21,341 nucleotides of DNA from Oscillospiraceae bacterium (GTDB lineage Bacteria > Bacillota_A > Clostridia > Oscillospirales > Ruminococcaceae). Below are positions 6,536-13,744 of this stretch, piece by piece. The stretch is taken from assembly GCA_017829075.1 (NCBI GenBank), contig JAGAJA010000018.1:1-21341 (forward strand), in the 5' to 3' direction. A program made the translations under genes and the position numbers. Every line of letters starts with the position of its first letter. Positions within the stretch are counted from its first letter, which is position 1. Under the pieces are notes generated by a model that worked only from the letters and a program-made list of their open reading frames with translations, did no database searches and was not told the DNA's origin.

Positions 6536-6772
6536 GATGATACCTCTTTCCGTGCGAACGCGGGAAAGACAATATCCGGCGCACGCACTAATTATGCGTT
6601 ACAGTACAGGTATCCCTGAACTGCCGGTCGATACTCAGAAGTATCCTCTCACCGCGAAACACGCGTTCCCTCGCCGCAGGATATGACGAATTGCAGCATA
6701 TCCCATATTCCCCCGGAACGGCGCTCCCCGCCCGGAGTATGTATCATTTCCGCAAAAGCGGGTGAAACATCA
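6536..6772 (-). promoter_or_regulatory. Structured intergenic leader of thiW with a Shine-Dalgarno hairpin
   Basis: The 237 bases between thiC and thiW hold no credible gene but several strong hairpins (plus coordinates). GGATATG 6679-6685 pairs with CATATCC 6697-6703, enclosed by CGTTCC 6664-6669 with GGAACG 6715-6720. GATAC 6630-6634 pairs with GTATC 6641-6645. CAGT/CAGG pairs with CCTG/ACTG in 6602-6623. ACGCA 6583-6587 pairs with TGCGT 6595-6599. Finally TCTTTCC 6545-6551 pairs with GGAAAGA 6563-6569 and covers the AAAGAGG of thiW. The layout, folded upstream part plus masked ribosome site, is that of a translational riboswitch or other cis-acting RNA. It lacks the TPP aptamer core, and I cannot assign a known class. 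Confidence 0.5.
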
Positions 6773-8086
6773 TTATTTTTCAGAGCAGAACTTTACTTCC
6801 TTGCCCTCAAGTATCATGTTGGTAGTCCTTACAGCGCACATCTTGCCGCACATAGAGCAGGTGTGGCGGTCTGCCGGAGGTGTGCTCTCGAAGTAAGCGC
6901 GAGCCTTCTCCGGGTCAATGCAGACCTTGAACATCTCGTCCCAGTCCACCTTGTGACGGGCCTCCGCCATTTGGTTGTCGAGATCGCGGGCATGGGGAAC
7001 TCCCTTTGCGATATCCGCGGCATGGGCAGCGATCTTGCTGGCGATAATGCCCTCCTTAACGTCGCTGAGGTCAGGCAGTCTTAAATGCTCCGCCGGAGTT
7101 ACATAGCACAGGAAGTCCGCGCCGCTCGCCGCAGCAATAGCGCCGCCGATAGCGGAGGTGATATGGTCGTAACCGGGAGCGATATCTGTCACTAATGGAC
7201 CGAGAACATAAAACGGTGCGTTGTGGCAGAGCCGCTTCTGGAGCTTCATGTTGGCTTCTATTTCATTCATTGCCATGTGGCCGGGGCCTTCCACCATTAC
7301 CTGAACGTCCCTTGCCCATGCGCGTTCGGTGAGCGCGCCAAGCTCGATAAGCTCAGATATCTGCCCCGCGTCAGTGCTGTCGTCGATACAGCCGGGACGC
7401 AGCGCGTCGCCGAGGCTTATCGTTACGTCATATTCCCGCAGAATGTCCAGAACCTCGTCATAATGCTCATAGAACGGGTTCTCGTTGCCGGTCATCATCA
7501 TCCACGCGAACAGCAGAGAGCCTCCGCGGGAAACTATGTTCATCTTACGGGGGTCGCGGCGGAACGCTTCAACCGCGCGGCGGTTTATTCCGGCATGGAT
7601 AGTCATGAAGTCCACGCCCTCCTCCGCGTGTGCGCGGACTACCTTCAAGAAGTCCTCTGCGGTTATCTCAAGCAGGTCTTTTTCAAGATAGCCTATCGCG
7701 TCGTACATCGGCACTGTGCCTATCATCGCCGGAGATTTTGCGACAAGCTCCCGACGGAAGGTGTTGGTCTTGCCGTAGTTGGAAAGATCCATGATCGCTT
7801 CCGCGCCGAATTTTATCGCCATGTCCACCTTCTGCATTTCAACGTCATAGTTCTTGCAGTCGCCGGAGATGCCGAGGTTTACGTTGATCTTGGTCTTAAG
7901 CCCCGCGCCTATTCCCTCCGGGGAGAGAGAGGTGTGGTTCACGTTGGCAGGGATTGCCACCCAGCCCTTTGCCACCAGCTCACGCAGCTTTTCCGGCTCC
8001 ATGTACTCTTTTTCGGCAACGGTTTTCATTTCCGGGGTGATAATGCCCTTTTTCGCGGCTTCCATCTGGGTTTTGTATTCTCTCAT
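6773..8086 (-). CDS. thiC: Phosphomethylpyrimidine synthase (HMP-P synthase)
   Basis: ThiC is a radical SAM enzyme that rearranges aminoimidazole ribotide into HMP phosphate, the pyrimidine half of thiamine. The 437-residue protein is the short form, without the long N-terminal extension of the E. coli type. Motifs include [76 protein letters not shown] and [20 protein letters not shown]. The C-terminal iron-sulfur motif reads CSMCGKMC, that is C-x2-C-x3-C. A GAAAGGA ribosome site precedes the ATG. It is 40 bases after thiD and controlled by the TPP riboswitch upstream of that gene. Confidence 0.97.
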   Translation of the reverse strand: MREYKTQMEAAKKGIITPEMKTVAEKEYMEPEKLRELVAKGWVAIPANVNHTSLSPEGIGAGLKTKINVNLGISGDCKNYDVEMQKVDMAIKFGAEAIMDLSNYGKTNTFRRELVAKSPAMIGTVPMYDAIGYLEKDLLEITAEDFLKVVRAHAEEGVDFMTIHAGINRRAVEAFRRDPRKMNIVSRGGSLLFAWMMMTGNENPFYEHYDEVLDILREYDVTISLGDALRPGCIDDSTDAGQISELIELGALTERAWARDVQVMVEGPGHMAMNEIEANMKLQKRLCHNAPFYVLGPLVTDIAPGYDHITSAIGGAIAAASGADFLCYVTPAEHLRLPDLSDVKEGIIASKIAAHAADIAKGVPHARDLDNQMAEARHKVDWDEMFKVCIDPEKARAYFESTPPADRHTCSMCGKMCAVRTTNMILEGKEVKFCSEK

Positions 8087-8126
8087 TTTAGTATGTCCTT
8101 TCGGTTATGTAATTTTGTTGTATTTT

Positions 8127-8924
8127 TCAGTCTTTCCTGTCCGGGAACTGTCGGTAGAAGTGGTCTGTCGGGGAATGCCCGTGACCTATGTCCAGACCAT
8201 GCTCAATCGCCCCGGTGAGGTACTCCTTCGCAAGCCCCACAGCCTCGTGCAGCGGCTTCCCCTGAGCGAGGAACGCGGTTATCGCCGAGGAAAGCGTACA
8301 GCCTGTCCCGTGGGTGGCTCTGGTGTCGATGCGGGAGTGGGTGTAGGTGTGGAACTCCTTTCCGTCAAACAGGACGTCAGTCGCGTCCCCGGAAAGATGA
8401 CCGCCCTTTATCAGCACAGCCTCCGCGCCGTGGGCGAACAGGCTGAGCGCCGCCGCCTTGATATCGGTGAAGTCGTTTATTTTACAGCCTAGAAGCTGCT
8501 CTGTTTCCGGGATATTCGGTGTGAGCAGGCTGCACAGCGGAATAATTCCGTTCACGAACGCGCCGAGGGCGGAATTCTGCATAAGCTCCGTTCCGGCGGT
8601 GGCGGTGATTATGGGATCGCACACCACGATCTCCGGCTTGTATTTCAGTATCGCGGACTGCACCGCCCGCATACTTCCCGCGTCCGGCAGCATTCCTATT
8701 TTTACCGCGTCCACCCGGATATCCGAGAACACAGCCTCAAGCTGGTCGGAGATGACATCCGGGGAAACAGTCATGCTGGACAGCACCTTTTCGGTATTTT
8801 CGGCGACCACCGAGGTAATTACGCTCATGCCGTAGCAGCCGAGGGCGGAAAAGGTCTTGATATCCGCCTGTATTCCTGCGCCGCCGCTGCAATCCGAGCC
8901 GGCTATTGATAAGCAGTTTTTCAC
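8127..8924 (-). CDS. thiD: Hydroxymethylpyrimidine / phosphomethylpyrimidine kinase
   Basis: ThiD phosphorylates HMP and HMP phosphate to HMP pyrophosphate, feeding ThiE. The 265-residue ribokinase-fold protein shows SIAGSDCSGGAGIQADIKTF at the N-terminus, ALGCYGMSVITSVVAENT, VCDPIITATAGTELM, LLTPNIPETEQLLG, VLIKGGHLSGDATDVLF and RATHGTGCTLSSAITAFLAQG. Length is normal. The start is GTG, with AGGAGG 7 bases upstream, directly after the riboswitch terminator. It is the first gene of the operon. Confidence 0.96.
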   Translation of the reverse strand: MKNCLSIAGSDCSGGAGIQADIKTFSALGCYGMSVITSVVAENTEKVLSSMTVSPDVISDQLEAVFSDIRVDAVKIGMLPDAGSMRAVQSAILKYKPEIVVCDPIITATAGTELMQNSALGAFVNGIIPLCSLLTPNIPETEQLLGCKINDFTDIKAAALSLFAHGAEAVLIKGGHLSGDATDVLFDGKEFHTYTHSRIDTRATHGTGCTLSSAITAFLAQGKPLHEAVGLAKEYLTGAIEHGLDIGHGHSPTDHFYRQFPDRKD

Positions 8925-8940
8925 CGGGGAACCTCCTAAT

Positions 8941-8973
8941 AAAACAAAAAGACCTCCGGCATAGCAGAAGTCC
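8941..8973 (-). terminator. Regulatory terminator of the TPP riboswitch
   Basis: On the minus strand GGACTTCTGC and GCCGGAGGTC form a hairpin followed by TTTTTGTTTT, between the TPP aptamer and the thiD ribosome site. It should form when TPP is bound and stop transcription of the operon. Confidence 0.75.
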
Positions 8974-8991
8974 TGAAATCATTTTTCGCGC

Positions 8992-9082
8992 GGCTTCCCT
9001 ACGATGGTATTAACCAACAGGTTCAAAGGGTCAGGCTTTTTGCCCTCTCAACTCCCGCGCTGCCGCAGGAGTACCCCCAGCC
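8992..9082 (-). ncRNA. TPP riboswitch (THI element)
   Basis: The minus strand contains the conserved TPP aptamer: CTGGGGGTACTCC at the 5' side, GTTGAGAGGG with the TGAGA core, ACCCTTTGAACCTG, and the closing CGTAGGGA. GGCT at 9079-9082 pairs with AGCC at 8992-8995 to extend P1. It starts right after a consensus promoter and precedes a terminator hairpin and thiD, so it acts by transcription attenuation in response to thiamine pyrophosphate. Confidence 0.96.
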
Positions 9083-9087
9083 TCTTT

Positions 9088-9116
9088 ATTATACCACCTG
9101 TTCGGGAATTTGTCAA
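9088..9116 (-). promoter_or_regulatory. Consensus promoter of the thiamine operon
   Basis: On the minus strand a perfect TTGACA (9111-9116), 17-base spacer and perfect TATAAT (9088-9093) place the start of transcription at the 5' edge of the TPP aptamer. Confidence 0.92.
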
Positions 9117-9125
9117 GTGAAAAGC

Positions 9126-9161
9126 AAAAACTCCGCCCCGCCGGAAAAGGCAGGAGCGGAG
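9126..9161 (-). terminator. Rho-independent terminator after the broken small gene (ABC operon end)
   Basis: On the minus strand CTCCGC (9156-9161) pairs with GCGGAG (9131-9136), with an inner GCC/GGC pair, followed by TTTTTGC. It lies 7 bases after the TGA at 9169-9171, which supports that TGA as the true end of a gene. Confidence 0.75.
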
Positions 9162-9168
9162 CAGTATA

Positions 9169-9488
9169 TCAGCCAGTAAACAGCGACAGAATTATTTCGC
9201 CCACGAAGTCAAGCGAAATGTCGGCAATAAATCCCGACGCTTTTATAATACTAATATCAAGTCTTCTTATAGACTTTGTCTATAAGAAGATGCCGCCGAA
9301 CCGGCGGCTGTCAAAACCTTTGGTTTTGACAATATTAGCAGCGAAACGTCGCTTTCGCTCCTTATTCATTGAACGACTTTTCAGCGGCTACGCCGCACCA
9401 ACCGCTTTGCGGTTGGTTTCTCCCTATAGACTGTGTCTATAGGGAGAAATGAAAATAGTATAAGCCAGTTACCCTTGCGTTTCCTCAT
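9169..9488 (-). pseudogene. Small hydrophobic-protein gene split by a hairpin cluster
   Basis: On the minus strand AGGAGG (9498-9503) lies 4 bases after the permease stop and 9 bases before an ATG at 9488, which begins MRKRKGNWLILFS. The frame then runs into a cluster of palindromes at 9262-9449 and stops at a TGA (9381-9383) after 35 codons. Beyond the cluster, from 9261, an open frame reads LDISIIKASGFIADISLDF and ends FVGEIILSLFTG with a TGA at 9169-9171, followed by a terminator. Removing exactly 9262-9449 (188 bp) joins both halves in frame into a 43-residue product with a basic start and hydrophobic body. The intact protein is not one I recognise. It would have been the third gene of the ABC exporter operon. 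Confidence 0.6.
9262..9449. repeat. Cluster of seven near-contiguous palindromes (hairpin mosaic)
   Basis: Seven hairpins sit almost end to end. They are: TCTTCTTATAGAC/TTT loop (9262-9290, 13 bp); GCCGCC/GGCGGC (9292-9308); TGTCAAAACC/TTT loop (9309-9331, 10 bp); AGCGAAA/TTTCGCT (9340-9359); GCGGC/TAC loop (9384-9396); ACCAACCGC/TTT loop (9397-9417, 9 bp); and TTTCTCCCTATAGAC/TGT loop (9417-9449, 15 bp). All stems are perfect and most loops are 3 nt. The first and last share TATAGAC-N3-GTCTATA. No coding potential is seen inside. The block separates the two halves of a small gene. Confidence 0.9.
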
Positions 9489-9507
9489 AAAAGCGAACCT
9501 CCTGAGA

Positions 9508-10914
9508 TCACTTTCTGCCCGCCATTTTGATGATCTCGCCGAATTTCAGGCGGCTTCCGTTGTGCAGGATTATCATTTCGTATACCCTTGCGACAATGAC
9601 CGCGACAAGAGCCACGAACGCCGCCAGAATAAGTACCGCTATAATGACCTGAGGCAGAGAAAGCGTTCCGAGAAGCAGCGCGGACGGCAGAGCGAACGGC
9701 GAGCTTACCGGGAAGTAATAGGAGAATATCTGCATGGGATTTGACGAAGCCGCGCCGGTGTCAATGCTCTCCATATTGAAAATAACCGGGAAGTAAGCCA
9801 GATAGAAGCCCAGCACACCCAGCAGTGAAAACGGCTGCATTGCCTGAGTGAGATCCTCCATTCTGCTGACGGAAGCGCCCACAAGAGCCGCCACCAGAGC
9901 AAAGAACAAAAATCCGAGAATGAATATGACAAGTATCAGAATAAAGGTCAGTGGAGAAAGACTTCCGAAGCTGCTGTTTACCGCCTCGACGATCTCGGCA
10001 TTCTCTCCCACCTGAATATCCGCGTTCTGAAGCATATTCATCAGATCGCCGCCGATACCAAATGGAGCAGTCACCGCAAAGGTGATACCGCCGACAATTC
10101 CTATCAGCATAAAATGCAGCAGCGAGATAAGCCCCATTGCAAGCACCTTGCCCACAACTATCGCCAGAGGTCTGACAGAGGTCAGCAGAAGCTCCATAAC
10201 GCGGGAGGTCTTTTCTGTTGCGATGGACTGCGCCACGGTCTGACCATATGCAAAGATAAGAAGAAACAGTATCAGCGAGAAAACCATCGGAACGAAGTAG
10301 TTTATCATCGACTCGAAAATGCTCCACTCGTCAGAGCCTGCCTCTATCTTGGAAGCGGTAACATACCGCTGTGAAGCCGCGTAGTCCTCCGGGGATACGC
10401 CGAGGTCAAGTATATTGCGGTATTTCACCACTTCTGTCACCAGTCCGGAGGCTGTATCAACAGAATCTCCGTCCGTTCCCGGCGAATAGAATGTCTTTAC
10501 CGCATAGCCAAGCACTGTGCCGTCAAGCGCCTCCGGAGTGACGGTTATGAGCGCCTGCCCCTCCTCCGCCTGCGAAAGTTCGGAGATAAGATCTTCTGTG
10601 GATTTATCGCTCTCGGCAAGCTTTAGTCCGGAGGTTTTGAGCGTTTCCCTGTCATCGTCAGTGAGGACGCCGCTGTTGTCCTTGAGGTAGACCGTGTTCA
10701 GCAGTATCTCGGTATCCTGATTTCCCATATCAGCGATAGCCTCACCTGCGCCAAGCATTTTGGGAATGATATTGATACCGCCCACAAGCAGGATCACGAT
10801 AAGGCTCACTATAATAGTACCGACAATGAACGACTTTGTCTTGACATACTGCACGAATGTGAAGCCGAAAACCTTCTTCCAGCCCCGTGCGATACCAGAA
10901 TTATTATTTTTCAT
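9508..10914 (-). CDS. ABC transporter permease, ABC-2 / NatB-like exporter
   Basis: The ATG at 10914 overlaps the end of the ATPase gene by 11 bases and gives 468 residues; the longer in-frame extension upstream lies inside the ATPase gene. The architecture is that of NatB/ABC-2 permeases: one N-terminal membrane segment (FIVGTIIVSLIVILLVGGI), a large extracytoplasmic domain of about 180 residues, then about five more membrane segments from MINYFVPMVFSLILFLLIFA onward. The motif ATEKTSRVMELLLTSVRPLAIVVGKVL is characteristic of this family. It exports ions, lipids, peptides or drugs; the substrate is not evident. It is coupled to the ATPase and followed by the broken small gene. Confidence 0.88.
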   Translation of the reverse strand: MKNNNSGIARGWKKVFGFTFVQYVKTKSFIVGTIIVSLIVILLVGGINIIPKMLGAGEAIADMGNQDTEILLNTVYLKDNSGVLTDDDRETLKTSGLKLAESDKSTEDLISELSQAEEGQALITVTPEALDGTVLGYAVKTFYSPGTDGDSVDTASGLVTEVVKYRNILDLGVSPEDYAASQRYVTASKIEAGSDEWSIFESMINYFVPMVFSLILFLLIFAYGQTVAQSIATEKTSRVMELLLTSVRPLAIVVGKVLAMGLISLLHFMLIGIVGGITFAVTAPFGIGGDLMNMLQNADIQVGENAEIVEAVNSSFGSLSPLTFILILVIFILGFLFFALVAALVGASVSRMEDLTQAMQPFSLLGVLGFYLAYFPVIFNMESIDTGAASSNPMQIFSYYFPVSSPFALPSALLLGTLSLPQVIIAVLILAAFVALVAVIVARVYEMIILHNGSRLKFGEIIKMAGRK

Positions 10915-11806
10915 CAGACTCACCGACCTTTTCAATGAATATCTCGTTGAGCGTAGGCTCACGCAGCTCGTACTTTATCAGCGGCATTCCGCTGTCCATG
11001 ATCCTGTGCAGCAGCGCGTGCGCCTGCTCCTCGCTGCTCACATTGAAGCTGGAGCCGTTCGGAGTTTCCTCGGTGACGGTAAGCCCGCATTCCTGCGCCA
11101 TGGCGCTGATGTCACCCTCGCACTTCACCGTCAGCTTTACCCGCCCGTAGCCTTTCTTTATCTCGTTGAGGTTGCCCTGAAGCACTGTCTTTCCCTTGTT
11201 CAGAATGACGATATCCCGACAGAATTCCTCAATGGTGGACATCTGATGGCTGGACATGATGATGAACTTGTTCTGCTTTATCTCTTCACGGATAACGCCC
11301 TTGAAAAGCTCTGCGTTCACCGGGTCAAGACCGCTGAGCGGTTCGTCCAGAATGAGCAGCTCCGGATTTGGCGCAAGTGCCGCAATAAGCTGTATCTTCT
11401 GCTGGTTTCCCTTTGAAAGCTGCTCCGCGCGCTTGTCGCGGTATTCCTGTACCCCAAGGCGCTCAAACCAGTAGTCCAGCGCCCGCTGCGCGTCATGGCG
11501 CTTCATGCCTTTCAGCGAAGCAAAGTACAGAAGCTGATCCATGATCTTGTACTTCGGATAAAGTCCGCGCTCCTCCGCAAGGTAGCCTATCGACTCGTTG
11601 GCGGTGCAGAACGACTTTCCGTGCCATGTGACAGAACCGCTGTCCGCGCTCAGCATTCCCAGAATAATGCGTATTGATGTAGTCTTTCCGGCGCCGTTAG
11701 TACCCAGCAGTGCAAATACTCCCGGCTCGTTCATTTCGAAGCTTAAGCCCTGTACGGCGGTGTAGCTTCCATAGGTCTTTACGATATTATCGACCTTTAA
11801 CGACAT
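10904..11806 (-). CDS. ABC transporter ATP-binding protein, NatA-like
   Basis: The ATG at 11806 (MSLKVDN) follows AAAGGGAG and yields 300 residues; longer in-frame extensions would read through the promoter and are rejected. Walker A is GTNGAGKTT at residues 35-43, the Q-loop region contains IGYLAEERGLYP, the signature is LSKGNQQK, Walker B is LLILDEPLSGLDP, and the switch histidine is in IMSSHQMSTIE. A C-terminal extension of about 80 residues after the nucleotide-binding domain is usual for NatA-type exporters. It energises the permease encoded downstream. It is transcribed from a consensus promoter divergent from the SCIFF peptide gene. Confidence 0.93.
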   Translation of the reverse strand: MSLKVDNIVKTYGSYTAVQGLSFEMNEPGVFALLGTNGAGKTTSIRIILGMLSADSGSVTWHGKSFCTANESIGYLAEERGLYPKYKIMDQLLYFASLKGMKRHDAQRALDYWFERLGVQEYRDKRAEQLSKGNQQKIQLIAALAPNPELLILDEPLSGLDPVNAELFKGVIREEIKQNKFIIMSSHQMSTIEEFCRDIVILNKGKTVLQGNLNEIKKGYGRVKLTVKCEGDISAMAQECGLTVTEETPNGSSFNVSSEEQAHALLHRIMDSGMPLIKYELREPTLNEIFIEKVGESDEK

Positions 11807-11837
11807 ATGTTTCACGCTCCCTTTACTGTTCATGTGT

Positions 11838-11847
11838 TGTATATACA
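11838..11847. promoter_or_regulatory. Palindrome TGTATATACA, possible operator
   Basis: A perfect 10-bp palindrome abuts and overlaps by one base the -10 box of the ABC operon promoter, a place where a repressor would block transcription. No regulator gene is adjacent, so function is speculative. Confidence 0.3.
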
Positions 11848-11875
11848 GTATAATCTGTTTAGCCGATTTTGTCAA
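11847..11875 (-). promoter_or_regulatory. Promoter of the ABC exporter operon
   Basis: On the minus strand a perfect TTGACA (11870-11875), 17-base spacer and TATACT (11847-11852) lie about 40 bases upstream of the ATPase start. Confidence 0.88.
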
Positions 11876-12031
11876 GGGGGTTTTGAAAAATTTTTGAAAT
11901 TTTTTTATCAGCGCAGACCGAAATGAGAAAAAAATCCCGCCGGACGGCAGTATGACGAGTTTCACGGAGAGCCCTCTCTTCCAGAAAATGTCTTGCGCAA
12001 AAAGAAAAACAAAAAAATTCCGCAAGGCTAC

Positions 12032-12060
12032 TTGAAATATTCGGCGTTATATGATATACT
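12032..12060 (+). promoter_or_regulatory. Promoter of the SCIFF locus
   Basis: TTGAAA (12032-12037), 17-base spacer and TATACT (12055-12060) precede the SCIFF ribosome site by about 35 bases. It fires divergently from the ABC operon promoter, about 160 bases away. The rest of the intergenic region (11876-12031) is AT-rich with no further gene. Confidence 0.8.
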
Positions 12061-12110
12061 AATACTGATAGCAGGCATTCCTGCAATTCTACATGAAAGA
12101 GGTGTTCATT

Positions 12111-12254
12111 TTGAAGCACATCACAACTATCAACAAGGCTAACCTGAAGGCGTCTGCTCTCAAGGGCGGCTGCGGCAAGTGCCAGAGCTCCTGCCAGTCT
12201 GCTTGCAAGACCTCCTGCACAGTTGCTAACCAGAAATGTGAGTCTGTAAAGTAA
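12111..12254 (+). CDS. scfA: SCIFF ranthipeptide precursor (six cysteines in forty-five residues)
   Basis: This is a 47-residue peptide. The TTG at 12111 is chosen because AAAGAGGTG (12096-12104) lies 6 bases upstream and the product then starts MKHITTINKANLKASALK as in other SCIFF peptides; an in-frame ATG at 12093 would place the ribosome site inside the gene. Six Cys are at 21, 24, 28, 32, 36 and 43, in the conserved CQSSCQSACKTSC core followed by TVANQKCE. The family is a substrate of a radical SAM SPASM maturase that installs a thioether between a Cys and a Thr; the spacing keeps Cys32 and Thr37 available. The maturase gene lies directly downstream. Biological role is not settled; quorum-type signalling has been proposed for clostridial SCIFF peptides. 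Confidence 0.95.
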   Translation: MKHITTINKANLKASALKGGCGKCQSSCQSACKTSCTVANQKCESVK

Positions 12255-12282
12255 TCCATTTTCGGGAATTACACCAGACAGC

Positions 12283-12312
12283 ACGGGCGGAATCGTTCCG
12301 CCCTGTTTTTTT
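12283..12312 (+). terminator. Attenuating terminator between SCIFF peptide and maturase
   Basis: GGGCGGAA (12285-12292), loop TCG, TTCCGCCC (12296-12303), then TG and seven T. It should make the peptide transcript more abundant than the maturase, which is transcribed by read-through unless it has its own promoter; none is obvious in the 35 bases before the start. Confidence 0.88.
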
Positions 12313-12346
12313 GAGAAGAATAATTTAAATAGAAAGGCGAATACCA

Positions 12347-13744
12347 ATGATACACAAGTTCAAACAGCTTGGCTACAATATAGTGCTGGACGTGAACAGC
12401 GGAGCTGTACATCTTCCGGACGACTGCGCATATGATATGCTGGACTTCCTCGACGCGCCCATGACCGAGGATATGCCCGCCGATCTCCCCGCAAAGCTGT
12501 CCGGCTACTCAGAGAGCGAAGTGCGCGAGGCTTACGCGGAGCTGTATCAGCTCTACAAGGACGGCGCTCTGTTCGCAGAGGACGACTACGAGAAATACAG
12601 CGATACAATGGTGAAGTCCCCGGTGAAATCCATGTGCCTCAATGTGGCTCACGACTGCAATCTGCGCTGCGAATACTGCTTCGCCCAGACCGGAGATTTC
12701 GGCGGCGAGCGCTGCATCATGACCCCGGAAACCGGCAGAAAGGCTATCGACTTTCTTATCGAGCGCTCCGCCAACCGGGAGCAGCTTGAGCTGGACTTTT
12801 TCGGCGGCGAGCCGCTCATGGCTTGGGATACCGTCGTACAGACGGTGGAATACGCCCGCTCCATTGAAAAGCAGCACGGGAAGCACTTCCGTTTCACGAT
12901 AACCACAAACGGACTGCTGCTTGACGATGAGAAGATCGAGTACATAAACCGCGAAATGAGCAACTGCGTTCTGTCCCTTGACGGCAGGCGGGAGGTAACT
13001 GACAGGATACGCAAGACCATAAACGGCAAAAGCTGCTTCGATATAATCACCCCGAAGTTCCAGAAGTTGGTTCAGAGCCGCGGTGACAAGGATTACTACG
13101 TCCGGGCGACCTTCACAAGGTACAATCTTGATTTCACCGAGGATATCCTTGCAATGCGGGATATGGGATTTGTTCAGCTCTCCGCCGAGCCGGTAGTCAC
13201 CGACCCCAGCGAGCCGTACTCTATCCGTGAGGAGGATCTCCCCCGGGTATTCTCGGAATACGACAGGCTGTGCGAGGTAATGGCGAACAGAACAGAGGAC
13301 AAGTTCAACTTCTTCCACTTCATGGTGGATCTGAATGCAGGTCCCTGCGCTATCAAGCGGCTCCGTGGCTGTGGCTGCGGCAATGATTACGTTGCGGTCG
13401 AGCCTCACGGCGATATTTACCCCTGCCACCAGTTCGTTGGCATAGAGCAGTGGAAAATGGGCAATCTATACGATGGGACATTTGACGACAATATCAAGAC
13501 ATATTTCTCAAAAGTACACGTTTACAGCAAGGAAGGCTGCCGCAACTGCTGGGCTAAGTTCTTCTGCTCCGGCGGCTGCAACGCCAACAGCTTCATTTAC
13601 GAAGGCGATGTGAAGAAGCCCTACAAGCTCGCCTGCGAAATGCAGAAAAAGCGCCTTGAATGCGCCATCGCGCTGGCGGCGGACAGGGCTGTAAAGGGTC
13701 AGGACGCTCCCGTATTCGGGGAAGCCCCGGCAAGCATGGGATAA
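12347..13744 (+). CDS. scfB: SCIFF maturase, radical SAM/SPASM thioether-forming enzyme
   Basis: The 465-residue enzyme begins MIHKFKQLGYNIVLDVNSGA, the typical N-terminal peptide-recognition (RRE-like) domain of SCIFF maturases, over about 95 residues. The radical SAM cluster motif CNLRCEYC (Cys104, Cys108, Cys111) follows, then DFFGGEPLMAW and TITTNGLLL. The C-terminal SPASM region is Cys-rich: GPCAIKRLRGCGCGNDYVAVEPHGDIYPCHQF and GCRNCWAKFFCSGGC, which would bind two auxiliary [4Fe-4S] clusters. It crosslinks a SCIFF cysteine to threonine using SAM. A GAAAGGCG ribosome site precedes the ATG. The gene is 92 bases after the peptide gene, separated by a terminator. Length matches the family. 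Confidence 0.95.
   Translation: MIHKFKQLGYNIVLDVNSGAVHLPDDCAYDMLDFLDAPMTEDMPADLPAKLSGYSESEVREAYAELYQLYKDGALFAEDDYEKYSDTMVKSPVKSMCLNVAHDCNLRCEYCFAQTGDFGGERCIMTPETGRKAIDFLIERSANREQLELDFFGGEPLMAWDTVVQTVEYARSIEKQHGKHFRFTITTNGLLLDDEKIEYINREMSNCVLSLDGRREVTDRIRKTINGKSCFDIITPKFQKLVQSRGDKDYYVRATFTRYNLDFTEDILAMRDMGFVQLSAEPVVTDPSEPYSIREEDLPRVFSEYDRLCEVMANRTEDKFNFFHFMVDLNAGPCAIKRLRGCGCGNDYVAVEPHGDIYPCHQFVGIEQWKMGNLYDGTFDDNIKTYFSKVHVYSKEGCRNCWAKFFCSGGCNANSFIYEGDVKKPYKLACEMQKKRLECAIALAADRAVKGQDAPVFGEAPASMG

Noticed and set aside
6601..6720. Cobalamin- or second TPP-riboswitch-like words (GAGGGAA, CGGTGAGAG, TACTGTAACGC on the minus strand) in the thiW leader
   Set aside because: The order and pairing do not fit the cobalamin core, and the TPP core CCTTTGAACCTG is absent. 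I kept only the description of hairpins.
7223..8218. 331-codon open frame on the plus strand opposite thiC
   Set aside because: It is a shadow of thiC: no ribosome site, no recognisable domain, and the opposite strand encodes a highly conserved enzyme.
9262..9449. CRISPR array or integron attC series
   Set aside because: The palindromes differ from each other, there is no constant repeat with unique spacers, no cas genes, and no gene cassettes between them.
11807..12025. Longer N-terminus for the ABC ATPase (in-frame starts up to 12025)
   Set aside because: It would read through the operon promoter and adds no conserved sequence; ATG at 11806 has a ribosome site and begins at the expected domain edge.
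12093..12113. ATG at 12093 as the SCIFF start
   Set aside because: The AAAGAGGTG ribosome site would then be inside the gene; the TTG at 12111 gives the family-typical MKHI start.
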